Source of the DNA: Winogradskyella arenosi
GTDB taxonomy: Bacteria > Bacteroidota > Bacteroidia > Flavobacteriales > Flavobacteriaceae
Length of the DNA: 64,000 bases
Direction: 5' to 3'
Assembly: GCF_003337305.1 (NCBI RefSeq)
Contig: NZ_QPJO01000005.1
Coordinates: forward strand, 1-64,000
Shown: positions 15,736-24,803 of the stretch, one piece after another
Numbering within the stretch: position 1 is the first letter of the stretch
Layout of the letters: each line of letters starts with the position of its first letter
Program-made: the position numbers and the translations under genes
The notes under the pieces: model-generated
The model's database searches: none
What the model was told of the DNA's origin: nothing
The model's input: only the letters and a program-made list of their open reading frames with translations

Positions 15736-16647
15736 TTAGTAGCTCCACATATCTTGTTCAAAGTTTCTAATTTTGTCTTTGATTTGTTCTGACTCTAATA
15801 ATTGCATTAGAGAGTTTTCAGCAACGTAATCTTTAACTTCTCTATCACCGTAAACGTTAGCTTCTTTATAAATAACAGAGCTAAAACGTCTGCTGTTTAA
15901 CAAGTGATCAAAAGATAATGGCACTGCGCTATTCTTATTATTAAACGCCTTAGCATCATGAAGAATATCTCTTATTTCTGGAAAAAAGATCCAGAATAAT
16001 CCGATAGGTTCTTTATTAGCTTCGTCTTCAGAATCAATAAAGTTCACATCTGGAGCTGCAGGTGCAATTCCTAAAATACGATACTTTAATTCCCCTTGAC
16101 GCTTATCAAAATACCAAAGTCCTTTAACTAAATAAGAGTTGATATCAGCTGGTCCAATTTCTCTACGGATTACGTACTCTTCAGGAATTAAAGACGTGTC
16201 AGAAACCCCTTCGGCGTTCATCCAGTCAATCCCTTCATCCATAATTTCCTCTTTTCTTAACGTCGGTAATAAGTCCTCCATAGTACGCTCTTCTGTAAAA
16301 TAAGAATCTGCATATACTTTTGGAATATTTCCGTTATTAACGTTTTCCATAATAACCATATATAAAGACTTTCTGTCTTCACCTAAGTTATCTTCGATAG
16401 GGAAATATAATGGGAAGTTTGCACGCTCATCTAAAACAATCTTTTCCCAAGTCATTTTAGAAAATAAGATATCTCTATCACCAACATATCCATATTCTAA
16501 AGGCTTGTCGTTATCTAGAAGTAACTGTGCTTCAGTTTTCATACCAATTTCTTCTGGTATTTTGGCATTAAGGATATTAGCTTGAGCAAACATAGTGTTT
16601 GCGGCCAATACACCTATTCCTACACATAAAAAGCTTTTTAAATTCAT
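15736..16647 (-). CDS. gldN: Gliding motility / type IX secretion protein GldN
   Basis: The 303-residue exported protein has a signal peptide (ending FAQA). The body carries motifs typical of GldN/PorN, including GYVGDRDILFSKMTWEKIVLDERANFPLYFP (read in parts) near residues 55-85 and GLWYFDKRQGELKYRILGIAP near 185. In the type IX system GldN/PorN forms periplasmic rings with GldK/PorK at the outer membrane. It is the last gene of gldKLMN and is followed by a terminator. The gene order plus the motifs make the assignment secure. Confidence 0.95.
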   Translation of the reverse strand: MNLKSFLCVGIGVLAANTMFAQANILNAKIPEEIGMKTEAQLLLDNDKPLEYGYVGDRDILFSKMTWEKIVLDERANFPLYFPIEDNLGEDRKSLYMVIMENVNNGNIPKVYADSYFTEERTMEDLLPTLRKEEIMDEGIDWMNAEGVSDTSLIPEEYVIRREIGPADINSYLVKGLWYFDKRQGELKYRILGIAPAAPDVNFIDSEDEANKEPIGLFWIFFPEIRDILHDAKAFNNKNSAVPLSFDHLLNSRRFSSVIYKEANVYGDREVKDYVAENSLMQLLESEQIKDKIRNFEQDMWSY

Positions 16648-16703
16648 CTTATCTTTTATTATAATTTGGGATTTTGTTTTAAGGACAATAGCTAATTTAA
16701 TTC

Positions 16704-18287
16704 TTAGTTTGTTACCTCAACCGTTACAGGGTTCACACCTTTTAAACGGTAAGAGCTATTGCCTTGAATTTTCGCTTGAATATCAAAGATTGTTATAACA
16801 TCACCAGAACGTGCTCTGCCGATTGCTGATTTTGCTTGACTATTCATTTTAGTTCCAGCTACAACTACTGTAGGCTGCCCAGGTACTTTTACTTTAAATG
16901 ACGTTACGTTGATTGGTAAATCAAAAACAAAGTCATCTAACTTAGCACCAACAGTACCAATTGATAAGTTACGTTTAGGTAATTTTACTAAACCATCTTT
17001 ACCTGCAATTGTTCCTGTAGGCTTTGGAATATCTTTAATTCTAAAAGTTTGCTTATCGCCAACTTTTGAACCGTCATCTAATGTTGCAGTAACACTAATA
17101 GTTACTTCTCTACCAGAACCAGGATTCATTGTGTATTTACCAATACCTGAAGCTTTAGATAAACCAGCTCCTGAAGCATTTACTTTATTATCTGGAACAC
17201 CAGCAAAAGAAATAGTCATTGGGTTAGCAACACCACGATAAACAACATTCATCTTGTCTGCAGAAATGGTTGCAGATTTTGGTCTTGGTACAACAACGTA
17301 TTGTCCATTAAAATCGATTGGCAAATCTTGACCCTTCTCAGAGAACGTAAATTGACCATTAATATCATGCTCACCAACATTACCAACTTTAAATTCAATA
17401 CGAGCAGCACCTGTAGAATCAATTGCTCCTTCTCTATTTAAATCTAATTCATTATCGCCTACTTTTAATTTTGTAGGGGTAACGTTAGCATACTTACCAA
17501 GTACAACTCTACCTGTAAACGTTTCTCCTGCGAAAAATGCATTTTTGTCTGGAATAACGATCGCAGTATAGTTTTTCAATGAAGTTACTTCATCAACTGT
17601 ATTCCCTAAAAACACATTGTAAAGGTTGGCCTCAGTAGCTTTAATATCATTTTGCATAGCCGTAAGCTTAGTATATGATGCTACAGCTGGAAAACCTTTA
17701 AAGTTATATTCTAACCAGCTCTGACTTTTACCTTCTTTGTTTTTCATTTCAGCCGTTGTAAAACGGTTCTCCAAAGTTTCTTTAGCTGGGTTAAAAGCAA
17801 CATCTTCACCTAATACGTCTCTAATATCAGACTTGTATTTTTCAATTCTTGCTACAAATGCTTCTCCTGTTTTTGTTAAACGATCACCTGTAAACCAAGC
17901 TTCGTCTAATACAGTACCTTTATCCATCTTTTCAGCTGGTAAAAGTCCATTTTCTTTGTACTCTTCTGCGTATCCTCCTTTATCAAGGATCATTTTCTTT
18001 TGAGTCTCTAAAAATGCATAGAACTCATCTGATAATGAACTGATTTTTTTAGCATTGCTATAAGTTGTACCAAATTCATTTGGTTTCTCTTCTGCTTGCT
18101 TTTCTAATCCTTTTAATAAAGTTGTATTTGAATTTACCGCTAATTCATTTGCATTTTCAAATTTCTTATCAAATAGACTAAACGCTGATAATATTTCTTT
18201 ACTTGCTGTCATTGCAATCATAGCAATGAATACCAAATACATCAGGTTAATCATTTTTTGCCTTGCGGACTGTTTTCCTCCTGCCAT
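16704..18287 (-). CDS. gldM: Gliding motility / type IX secretion motor protein GldM
   Basis: The 527-residue protein starts with MAGGKQSARQKM and a single membrane helix (LVFIAMIAMTA) that carries the motor's transmembrane part. A long periplasmic region of stacked domains follows. Together with GldL it forms the proton-driven rotary motor that powers gliding and type IX secretion; the periplasmic part reaches up to the GldK-GldN ring. The KMINLMYLVFIAMIAMTASKE stretch (read in parts) is highly typical. It lies between gldL and gldN in the usual order. Confidence 0.96.
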   Translation of the reverse strand: MAGGKQSARQKMINLMYLVFIAMIAMTASKEILSAFSLFDKKFENANELAVNSNTTLLKGLEKQAEEKPNEFGTTYSNAKKISSLSDEFYAFLETQKKMILDKGGYAEEYKENGLLPAEKMDKGTVLDEAWFTGDRLTKTGEAFVARIEKYKSDIRDVLGEDVAFNPAKETLENRFTTAEMKNKEGKSQSWLEYNFKGFPAVASYTKLTAMQNDIKATEANLYNVFLGNTVDEVTSLKNYTAIVIPDKNAFFAGETFTGRVVLGKYANVTPTKLKVGDNELDLNREGAIDSTGAARIEFKVGNVGEHDINGQFTFSEKGQDLPIDFNGQYVVVPRPKSATISADKMNVVYRGVANPMTISFAGVPDNKVNASGAGLSKASGIGKYTMNPGSGREVTISVTATLDDGSKVGDKQTFRIKDIPKPTGTIAGKDGLVKLPKRNLSIGTVGAKLDDFVFDLPINVTSFKVKVPGQPTVVVAGTKMNSQAKSAIGRARSGDVITIFDIQAKIQGNSSYRLKGVNPVTVEVTN

Positions 18288-18336
18288 TCTAATTCGTTTT
18301 TATTTATTAATTAATAGTGATTATAAAAAAAACTAA

Positions 18337-18978
18337 TTAGTTCTTGTTCATTGCAGATAACATACCTCCGTAAACACCGTTTAAAGATGATAAGTTAGAT
18401 GCTAATGATTGCATTTGTTCTTTTAACTTAGTTGCGTTTTCAACAGCTTCTTCGTTGATTGCTGCTTGACGGTTAGCAGACTCTACTTGGATTTTGTAAA
18501 GGCTATTTAAAGACTCCATTTGTGCTGCTGCTAAAGACATTTCTTCGCTATATTTCTTTTGAGATGCCATAGAATCTACAGTTGGAGAAATTCCTTTTGC
18601 TGCTCCTTCAAAGTTTTTGATGCTATCACCTAAGCTTGCCATAAGTGCACCATCAATTTTAGCTTCTTTTAATAAGTTGTCTAATTTCTTAGATAACATA
18701 CCTTCAGCATCTTTAGGCTCTTCAATAGCTTTTGCTGATTTTTTAGTTCCTACAGATTGTCCTCCTGCTAATTCTGGGTAGACTAAAGACCAATCTAAGT
18801 CATCACCTTGCTTTTCAAAAGCAGAGATTGTAAATACGAGTGCTTCAACAACCATTCCTAAAGTAAGGATAGCAGATCCATAAGGCCAGTGTTGGATCTT
18901 GAATAATGCTCCAACAATTACAATTGCAGCTCCTAGTCCATAGACCATATTCATTGTTGATAATTTCTTTTTTGCCAT
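18337..18978 (-). CDS. gldL: Gliding motility / type IX secretion motor protein GldL
   Basis: The 213-residue inner-membrane protein has two N-terminal membrane helices (MVYGLGAAIVIVGALFKI and LTLGMVVEALVFTISAF) and a long cytoplasmic helical tail. The charged residues expected of a proton-conducting stator are present in the helices (KIQHW between them and E in VVEALVF). GldL pairs with GldM as the energy-harvesting unit. It is the second gene of gldKLMN. Confidence 0.96.
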   Translation of the reverse strand: MAKKKLSTMNMVYGLGAAIVIVGALFKIQHWPYGSAILTLGMVVEALVFTISAFEKQGDDLDWSLVYPELAGGQSVGTKKSAKAIEEPKDAEGMLSKKLDNLLKEAKIDGALMASLGDSIKNFEGAAKGISPTVDSMASQKKYSEEMSLAAAQMESLNSLYKIQVESANRQAAINEEAVENATKLKEQMQSLASNLSSLNGVYGGMLSAMNKN

Positions 18979-19059
18979 GATTTTAAGTTTTTTAGTTTAA
19001 ATGAGCTTGGTTAGTTAACACTCATTTTAGGATTAATATTTAAGTTTAAGTTAATTAAT

Positions 19060-20412
19060 TTAATTTGTAGCAGCATTTTTAGTTACCTCAGTACCCATAT
19101 AATCTTGTACTGTTCTGAACCCAATGTAACTTCTTGCTGAATCTGCATATTCGTAATCTCTAGAACTTACTTGTAAATAATAAGCAACATCTTTCCAAGA
19201 CCCACCTCTAACGACTTTACGTGCGTTATCTGGATCATTTACGTTAGGATTAATTGACGAAGCGTACTCATATGAAGCTGGGTCATAAGAACCGTTTACC
19301 CATTCTGAAACGTTACCAGCCATATTGTATAAGTTAAAATCGTTAGGATCGTAAGAATCTGCTTCTACTGTATATAAAGCTTGATCGGCAGCATAATCAC
19401 CTCTTAAAGGCTTAAAGTTTGCCATAAAACATCCTCTATCATTTTTCGTGTAAGGTCCACCCCAAGGGTATGTTGCCCCTTGTAAACCACCTCTTGCAGC
19501 ATATTCCCATTCTGCTTCAGAAGGTAATCTGTAAGAGTTAACAGGTTGTCTTCCTCTTTTCTTTCTATCTGAATTGTGGTATAAAGTTCTCCACTGACAG
19601 AACGCTTGTGCTTGTTTCCAAGACACACCAACTACTGGGTAATCACCGTAAGCATCATGCCAAAAATAATCGTTGTGCATTGGTTCGTTATAAGAGTATG
19701 CGAAATCTCTAATCCAAGCTGTTGTATCTGGATAAATCTCAACTTCTTGTTGCACTACAACTTCAGAACGCTTTAACCCTCTATTTTTTGCCGCTTTTTG
19801 AATATCCATATAGGTATATTGAAATTTAAATTGCTTTACATCCCAAGTACGTTGCCCGTTGTAAGATTCCTCTAAAGGCAAGTACATACCATCCATAACC
19901 TCAGCATAAAGCTCGTCTGGATATTCGCTAGTATCGAAAATTAATTCAACATCACGGTTAATTTTTCTTTGCTCGTTACCATAAGTATTTAACATGTAGC
20001 TTTCGTAAGCATTAAGATTCTCAGGATCAGAATCTACATAAGCGAACTCTCCGATATCTCCATTTCCAGGAGTTTTACCTTCTAAGTCTGCCATCTCAGC
20101 TAATTTTAATCTAAGCGTAGAATCTCTTACCCATTCTACAAACTGACGGTACTCACTGTTGGTGATTTCTGTCTCATCCATGTAAAATGCACGAACGGTT
20201 GCGGTTTTGGTTGGGGCATCTTGTACGCCTGCTAAATCATCATCTGATTTACCCATAATAAATGCTCCTCCTGGCACCAATGTCATTCCATAGGGCTTCT
20301 CCGGGTGCCACTGCTTACCTTGTACACCTACCAGTTGTCCTCGGTCTCCAGAATTACAACTGGCTACCATTGCTAGTACTGCGGTTAGTAAAATAAACTT
20401 CTTAATATTCAT
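19060..20412 (-). CDS. gldK: Gliding motility / type IX secretion lipoprotein GldK
   Basis: This 450-residue lipoprotein has a lipobox ending at Cys19 (LAMVASC) and an FGE-sulfatase-type fold. Characteristic stretches are MVLVPGGAFIMG-like (TLVPGGAFIMGKSDDD), YRLPSEAEWEYAARGG, YPWGG and NVSEWV near the C terminus. GldK/PorK forms the outer-membrane-associated ring of the type IX secretion machine with GldN/PorN. It is the first of the four gld genes and follows the arginase-fold gene on the same strand after a gap of about 160 bases in which I see no clear promoter. Confidence 0.96.
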   Translation of the reverse strand: MNIKKFILLTAVLAMVASCNSGDRGQLVGVQGKQWHPEKPYGMTLVPGGAFIMGKSDDDLAGVQDAPTKTATVRAFYMDETEITNSEYRQFVEWVRDSTLRLKLAEMADLEGKTPGNGDIGEFAYVDSDPENLNAYESYMLNTYGNEQRKINRDVELIFDTSEYPDELYAEVMDGMYLPLEESYNGQRTWDVKQFKFQYTYMDIQKAAKNRGLKRSEVVVQQEVEIYPDTTAWIRDFAYSYNEPMHNDYFWHDAYGDYPVVGVSWKQAQAFCQWRTLYHNSDRKKRGRQPVNSYRLPSEAEWEYAARGGLQGATYPWGGPYTKNDRGCFMANFKPLRGDYAADQALYTVEADSYDPNDFNLYNMAGNVSEWVNGSYDPASYEYASSINPNVNDPDNARKVVRGGSWKDVAYYLQVSSRDYEYADSARSYIGFRTVQDYMGTEVTKNAATN

Positions 20413-20571
20413 AGTAACTCTAGGTTAAATTAGTCCTTATTATTTTTGAGGTCGTAAACATATTTATATATTTCCGAATAAACAACTTTTTTTAATTTTT
20501 TTTTACACTTCACCCTAAAAATTAGCATTTCATCGATTAAAAAAGTGTTAAAATCGGATAAACGGCTAAAT

Positions 20572-21744
20572 TTAAAAGCTATTCTTCCTGTAAGCTTTAT
20601 ACCAACGTTCTGGGATTTCTCCGCGAGTGGCGTCAATATAATCGGAATGCATGCATGGTAATAACGTATGCTTTTTTAATTTATTATTAACATTTGGTAA
20701 AAATGGAATCTCTATCCACCAACGCCCTGTTTTTAGGCTTTTGAAAAATATCAATTCATCTTCTTCCACTAAAACGTTAAATTTTTGGTAATGGTTTTCG
20801 TTATGAAAATCGTCATCCTTAACACGGCAATTAACACCTTCTATAAAATACCACACCATTTGTGCAATTAACATGGAGGTTGCGCTATCATTTGTAGAGG
20901 CATTGTATTCGTAGATCCCAAATGAAGAGACCTTATTACTAATCCCCGCATAACGACTAATAGCACAGATTTCTTTTCCTGAAAATCCATTTGGCGAATA
21001 TTTCTGACTTTCGCTCACTTCGGAAGCGCGTACGGATTTTAAATCTATAGAAACAATATGGGCATCGCGCATTAAAGGTTCTACTCTACTGACGTTTCCT
21101 GAAATCTCTCCTAAACGATACGCTTCAAAATACAGTTTTTCTAAAAGGTCTATTTCTTCTTGAGAATTGAAGTAAGTCTGATAACCAATGGTGGTGTAGT
21201 TAAAAAGATTGTAAGGCTCTTCAACAATAACCTTCCCTACATAACTATTGTTTCTTATCGGTAAGTTAGCGTCGCCTAAATCAAAATTAGTATCCACACT
21301 CACAACATTTACCATAGGCAGTAGCCCATCGTAAGCGCGATAATTAGCATAGGTTAAATCTTGGCTTCCGCCTAAGATAATTGGAATGATTTGTTTTTCT
21401 ACAAGTCCGGTAATTGCGGTACGGATTGCAAAATAGGTATCATCAACCGTTTCCCCGGGTTGTATATCCCCTAAATCGGCCACAGTAGTGTGCCAATTTC
21501 CAGGAAATAGGGTATAAATGGTTTTTCTAACCGCATCAAAATTTACAGGAGCGCCCACATAGTTGACGTCGTTTCTGTTTTCGAGCACCCCTATGATTGC
21601 CATTTGCACGCCTTCTAAGTCAGGCATCCCATCTTGGCGAGAATGGATCTTTATTTTTTTTCCTAGCGCTTGTTGTGCGGTTAAAGCATTATGAGCGATA
21701 ACGGCGTCTGATACTGGCGTAAGAAAAGTAAAATTCATATTCAA
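20572..21744 (-). CDS. Arginase/formimidoylglutamase-fold protein with degenerate metal site
   Basis: The 390-residue chain has the ureohydrolase layout (PIILGGSQDLTYANY at 121-135, VVSVDTNFDLGD at 147-158, HIVSIDLKSVR at 229-239). The manganese ligands are mostly lost, however: GGDHS is GGSQD (His to Gln), DAHxD is DTNFD (His to Asn) and SxDxD is SIDLK (second Asp to Lys). Enzymes of this family need those residues to hold two Mn ions, so catalysis looks unlikely as written. Its start follows the topA stop with no gap, and gldK follows on the same strand. A non-enzymatic role linked to its neighbours is possible but unproven. Automatic annotation would probably say formimidoylglutamase. Confidence 0.8.
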   Translation of the reverse strand: MNMNFTFLTPVSDAVIAHNALTAQQALGKKIKIHSRQDGMPDLEGVQMAIIGVLENRNDVNYVGAPVNFDAVRKTIYTLFPGNWHTTVADLGDIQPGETVDDTYFAIRTAITGLVEKQIIPIILGGSQDLTYANYRAYDGLLPMVNVVSVDTNFDLGDANLPIRNNSYVGKVIVEEPYNLFNYTTIGYQTYFNSQEEIDLLEKLYFEAYRLGEISGNVSRVEPLMRDAHIVSIDLKSVRASEVSESQKYSPNGFSGKEICAISRYAGISNKVSSFGIYEYNASTNDSATSMLIAQMVWYFIEGVNCRVKDDDFHNENHYQKFNVLVEEDELIFFKSLKTGRWWIEIPFLPNVNNKLKKHTLLPCMHSDYIDATRGEIPERWYKAYRKNSF

Positions 21745-24303
21745 TTACTTCTTTTTTGTCGTTGTTTTCTTTTTAGCCGCGGTCTTCTTCGTCGTAGTCT
21801 TCTTAGTAGCGGTCTTTTTAACGGCCTTCTTTTTGGTCGTTTTCTTTTTAGGCGCATTCTTTTCAAGTAATTCCATGGCCTTCTTCAATGTCATCTTACT
21901 TACATCGACCGTCTTGGCTAACTCTACTTTTTGTTTGCCTTTGATAATATTATGCCTACCCCAACGTGCTTTTTCTACACGAACACCTTCTTCTTCCCAG
22001 TTATGGATAACCTTATCAATTTCTTTTTGAATCTTATCTTCAATAAGGGTTACAATATCTTCATCAGATAAATTGTCCCAATCGTATTTTTTATTTACAT
22101 TAATAAACATGTTGTTCCACTTAATAAAGGGTCCGAAACGGCCTTTCCCTTTAATAACATCCATGCCTTTGTATTCGTAAATAGGAGCGTCTGCTAATTC
22201 TTTTTCCTTAATATACACTAAGGCTTCATCCATCTCTACACTTAAAGGATCCACACCTTTTGGAAGCGACACAAATTTATCCCCAAATCTTACATATGGT
22301 CCAAAACGTCCATTATTAACCTCTACATCTTCATCCTTATAAGTTCCTAAAGCTTTAGGCAGCTTAAACAGATCCATAGCTTCTTCAAATGTAATAGAAT
22401 TTAATTGTTGGTCTGGCGATAAACTTGCAAACTTAGGTTTATCCTCATCATCCATTGTTCCTATTTGCACCATAGGCCCAAACTTCCCTAAACGTACACT
22501 AACCTGACGTCCGGTTTTAGGATCTGTCCCTAAAACACGCTCTCCAGATTCGCGATCTGCATTTTCTTGCACGTCTTTAACATGCGGATGAAACCCGGTA
22601 TAGAAATCTTTCATCATTGCTCTCCAGTCTTCTTTACCTTCTGCAATATCATCAAATCGATCTTCTACCTTAGCTGTAAAATTGTAGTCTAAAATGCTTT
22701 CAAAATGATTGACCAAGAAATCAGTAACAATCATCCCAATATCTGTAGGAACTAGTTTCCCTTTATTAGAACCGGTTTGTTCGGTGAGGCTATTTTCTTT
22801 GATTTTCTGTCCTTCAAAAACCAATTGCTTATAGCTTCTTTCATCCCCTTCATGCGTTCCTTTTTCTACATAATTTCTATTCTGAATGGTAGATATTGTT
22901 GGCGCATAAGTAGACGGACGTCCAATTCCAAGTTCTTCTAATTGCTTCACTAAAGAAGCTTCCGTAAATCTTGCTGGCGGACGTGTAAAACGTTCCGTTG
23001 CAGTGATGTATTTATTCTGAAGGGCTTCACCAACTTTTAAATCTGGTAAAATACCTTCTTGCTCTGCATCTTCGTCATCCGTTCCTTCTAAATAAACTTT
23101 TAAAAAGCCTTCAAACGTGATGATTTCTCCATTAGCTGTAAATTGATCGCTAATTTGATGTTCAGAATTAATTTGAATCTTAAGATTGGTACGCTCTAAT
23201 TTGGCATCACTCATTTGAGACGCAATAGCACGTTTCCAAATTAAATCATATAATCGGGCCTGATCGCGTTCTGCATTTACCGTATGGTTTGCAAAGTCTG
23301 TTGGTCGTATTGCTTCGTGAGCTTCTTGTGCCCCTTTTGTTTTTCCTTTGTAATTTTTAGGATTGCTAAATTCGGCCCCATAAGCTGAAACAATTTCTTT
23401 CTCAGCACCTTTTTTTGCTTCGTCAGATAAGTTAACACTATCTGTTCTCATATAGGTAATAAGACCGGCTTCATACAAACGTTGTGCATTGGTCATAGTT
23501 CTACTCACGGAGTAGCCTAACTTACGTGAAGCTTCTTGTTGTAATGTTGACGTGGTAAACGGTGCCGCTGGTGATTTTTTAGCAGGTTTCTTTTGTAAAT
23601 CTGCTACCTCATAAGAGGCTCCTATATTATGTTCTAAAAAGGCTAAAGCTTCTTTTTCAGAATTAAAATTCTTAGGAAGTTTGGCTTTAAATGAATTGCC
23701 ATTCTCGTTTGTAAATTCTGCATCAATACGGTAAGATGCCTTCGCTTTAAACGCTTGTACATCGCGCTCACGTTCTACAATTAAACGTACCGATACCGAT
23801 TGTACACGACCTGCAGATAACCCGCCTTTTACTTTTCGCCATAATACCGGAGAAAGTTCATAACCAACAATACGGTCTAAGACACGTCTTGCTTGTTGCG
23901 CATCGACTAAGTTATAATCAATACTGCGTGGGTTTTCAATAGCCTTGTTAATAGCGGTCTTAGTAATCTCGTGGAAAACAATACGTTTCGTCTTTTCTTT
24001 ATCGAGCTTTAACGTTTCCGCTAAATGCCATGCTATCGCCTCTCCCTCGCGATCCTCATCACTAGCGAGCCATACAACATCTGCTTTCTTTGCTAAATCC
24101 TTTAGCTTTTTAACGACATCCTTTTTATCTTTAGACACTTGATATTTCGGCATAAAATCGCCTTCTACATCAACGCCTAATTCTTTGGAAGGCAGATCTG
24201 CAATGTGTCCAAAACTGGACTCCACCTTATAATCTTTTCCTAAAAATTTCTCAATGGTTTTTGCCTTTGCAGGGGACTCAACGATAACAAGATTCTTCGA
24301 CAT
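21745..24303 (-). CDS. topA: DNA topoisomerase I (type IA)
   Basis: At about 852 residues, it begins with the TOPRIM domain (LVIVESPAKAKTIEKFLG, DREGEAIAWH). The active-site tyrosine lies in LITYMRTDSVNLS. C-terminal repeat domains of the KxGRFGPF kind (VNNGRFGPYVRFG, GKGRFGPFIKW) replace zinc fingers, as usual in Bacteroidota. The last ~34 residues are almost only Lys, Thr and Ala, a histone-H1-like DNA-binding tail. ATG at 24303 (MSKNLVIVES) is preferred to one three codons upstream. It relaxes negative supercoils and is first in a leftward run with the arginase-fold gene. Confidence 0.96.
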   Translation of the reverse strand: MSKNLVIVESPAKAKTIEKFLGKDYKVESSFGHIADLPSKELGVDVEGDFMPKYQVSKDKKDVVKKLKDLAKKADVVWLASDEDREGEAIAWHLAETLKLDKEKTKRIVFHEITKTAINKAIENPRSIDYNLVDAQQARRVLDRIVGYELSPVLWRKVKGGLSAGRVQSVSVRLIVERERDVQAFKAKASYRIDAEFTNENGNSFKAKLPKNFNSEKEALAFLEHNIGASYEVADLQKKPAKKSPAAPFTTSTLQQEASRKLGYSVSRTMTNAQRLYEAGLITYMRTDSVNLSDEAKKGAEKEIVSAYGAEFSNPKNYKGKTKGAQEAHEAIRPTDFANHTVNAERDQARLYDLIWKRAIASQMSDAKLERTNLKIQINSEHQISDQFTANGEIITFEGFLKVYLEGTDDEDAEQEGILPDLKVGEALQNKYITATERFTRPPARFTEASLVKQLEELGIGRPSTYAPTISTIQNRNYVEKGTHEGDERSYKQLVFEGQKIKENSLTEQTGSNKGKLVPTDIGMIVTDFLVNHFESILDYNFTAKVEDRFDDIAEGKEDWRAMMKDFYTGFHPHVKDVQENADRESGERVLGTDPKTGRQVSVRLGKFGPMVQIGTMDDEDKPKFASLSPDQQLNSITFEEAMDLFKLPKALGTYKDEDVEVNNGRFGPYVRFGDKFVSLPKGVDPLSVEMDEALVYIKEKELADAPIYEYKGMDVIKGKGRFGPFIKWNNMFINVNKKYDWDNLSDEDIVTLIEDKIQKEIDKVIHNWEEEGVRVEKARWGRHNIIKGKQKVELAKTVDVSKMTLKKAMELLEKNAPKKKTTKKKAVKKTATKKTTTKKTAAKKKTTTKKK

Positions 24304-24322
24304 TCTTAACATTTTACGTTTA

Positions 24323-24330
24323 CAAATGTA
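24323..24330 (-). promoter_or_regulatory. Candidate -7 box of topA
   Basis: TACATTTG on the minus strand lies 19 bases before the chosen topA ATG and matches TAnnTTTG. No clear upstream TTTG is seen at the normal spacing. Confidence 0.45.
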
Positions 24331-24715
24331 TATGAATTTTAAGATACAATCCTAATTTGATAATAAATAGAATGCATTTTATCGATAATAAATAAACGAT
24401 GCAAGAGCATTTAAGCTATACCAAGAGCCGACTTATTAGGTTAATAAAAATTAATAAGTTTGAAGATTTTGTCTAAAAACTACCCCTTCCTTTATAATAA
24501 GACCAACATAAACGCATGCCTTTCGCGTCTACTACTCCAACTTCGTTTTATGAACAAGGACAGGACAAGGCTATGCGTGTTAAAAAATTAAATCTGTCCT
24601 TATTATATAGACCTTTTAAAACTTAAGACCGCCCTAAACCTATTCCCTATAAAAGCAAGTCCAAGCCTTAAACCCTACGGACTATAAAACGACCTTCATA
24701 AATTATAACTGCCAC
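24331..24715. other. Gene-free intergenic region between topA and miaB
   Basis: About 385 bases hold no convincing reading frame. An imperfect inverted arrangement is visible. The left arm (24491-24520, TTTATAATAAGAC then ACGCATGCC) is mirrored on the right by GGCTATGCGT (24569-24578) and GTCCTTATTATATA (24596-24609). It could be a decayed mobile sequence or a structured leader. Confidence 0.4.
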
Positions 24716-24748
24716 TTTGTCACAATCTATAAAATAGTATTATCTTTG
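24716..24748 (+). promoter_or_regulatory. Bacteroidota-type promoter of miaB
   Basis: TTTG (24716-24719) and TATCTTTG (24741-24748) are separated by 21 bases, and the second box is 55 bases before the miaB ATG. Confidence 0.75.
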
Positions 24749-24803
24749 TAACCTTAAATACGAATTAAAAAAGGAGCTATTCCGGTTTTACGGAACACTA
24801 AAG

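Noticed and set aside
20430..20636. 68-codon leftward frame before gldK
   Set aside because: It overlaps the end of the arginase-fold gene in another frame and has no motif; it reads as a shadow.
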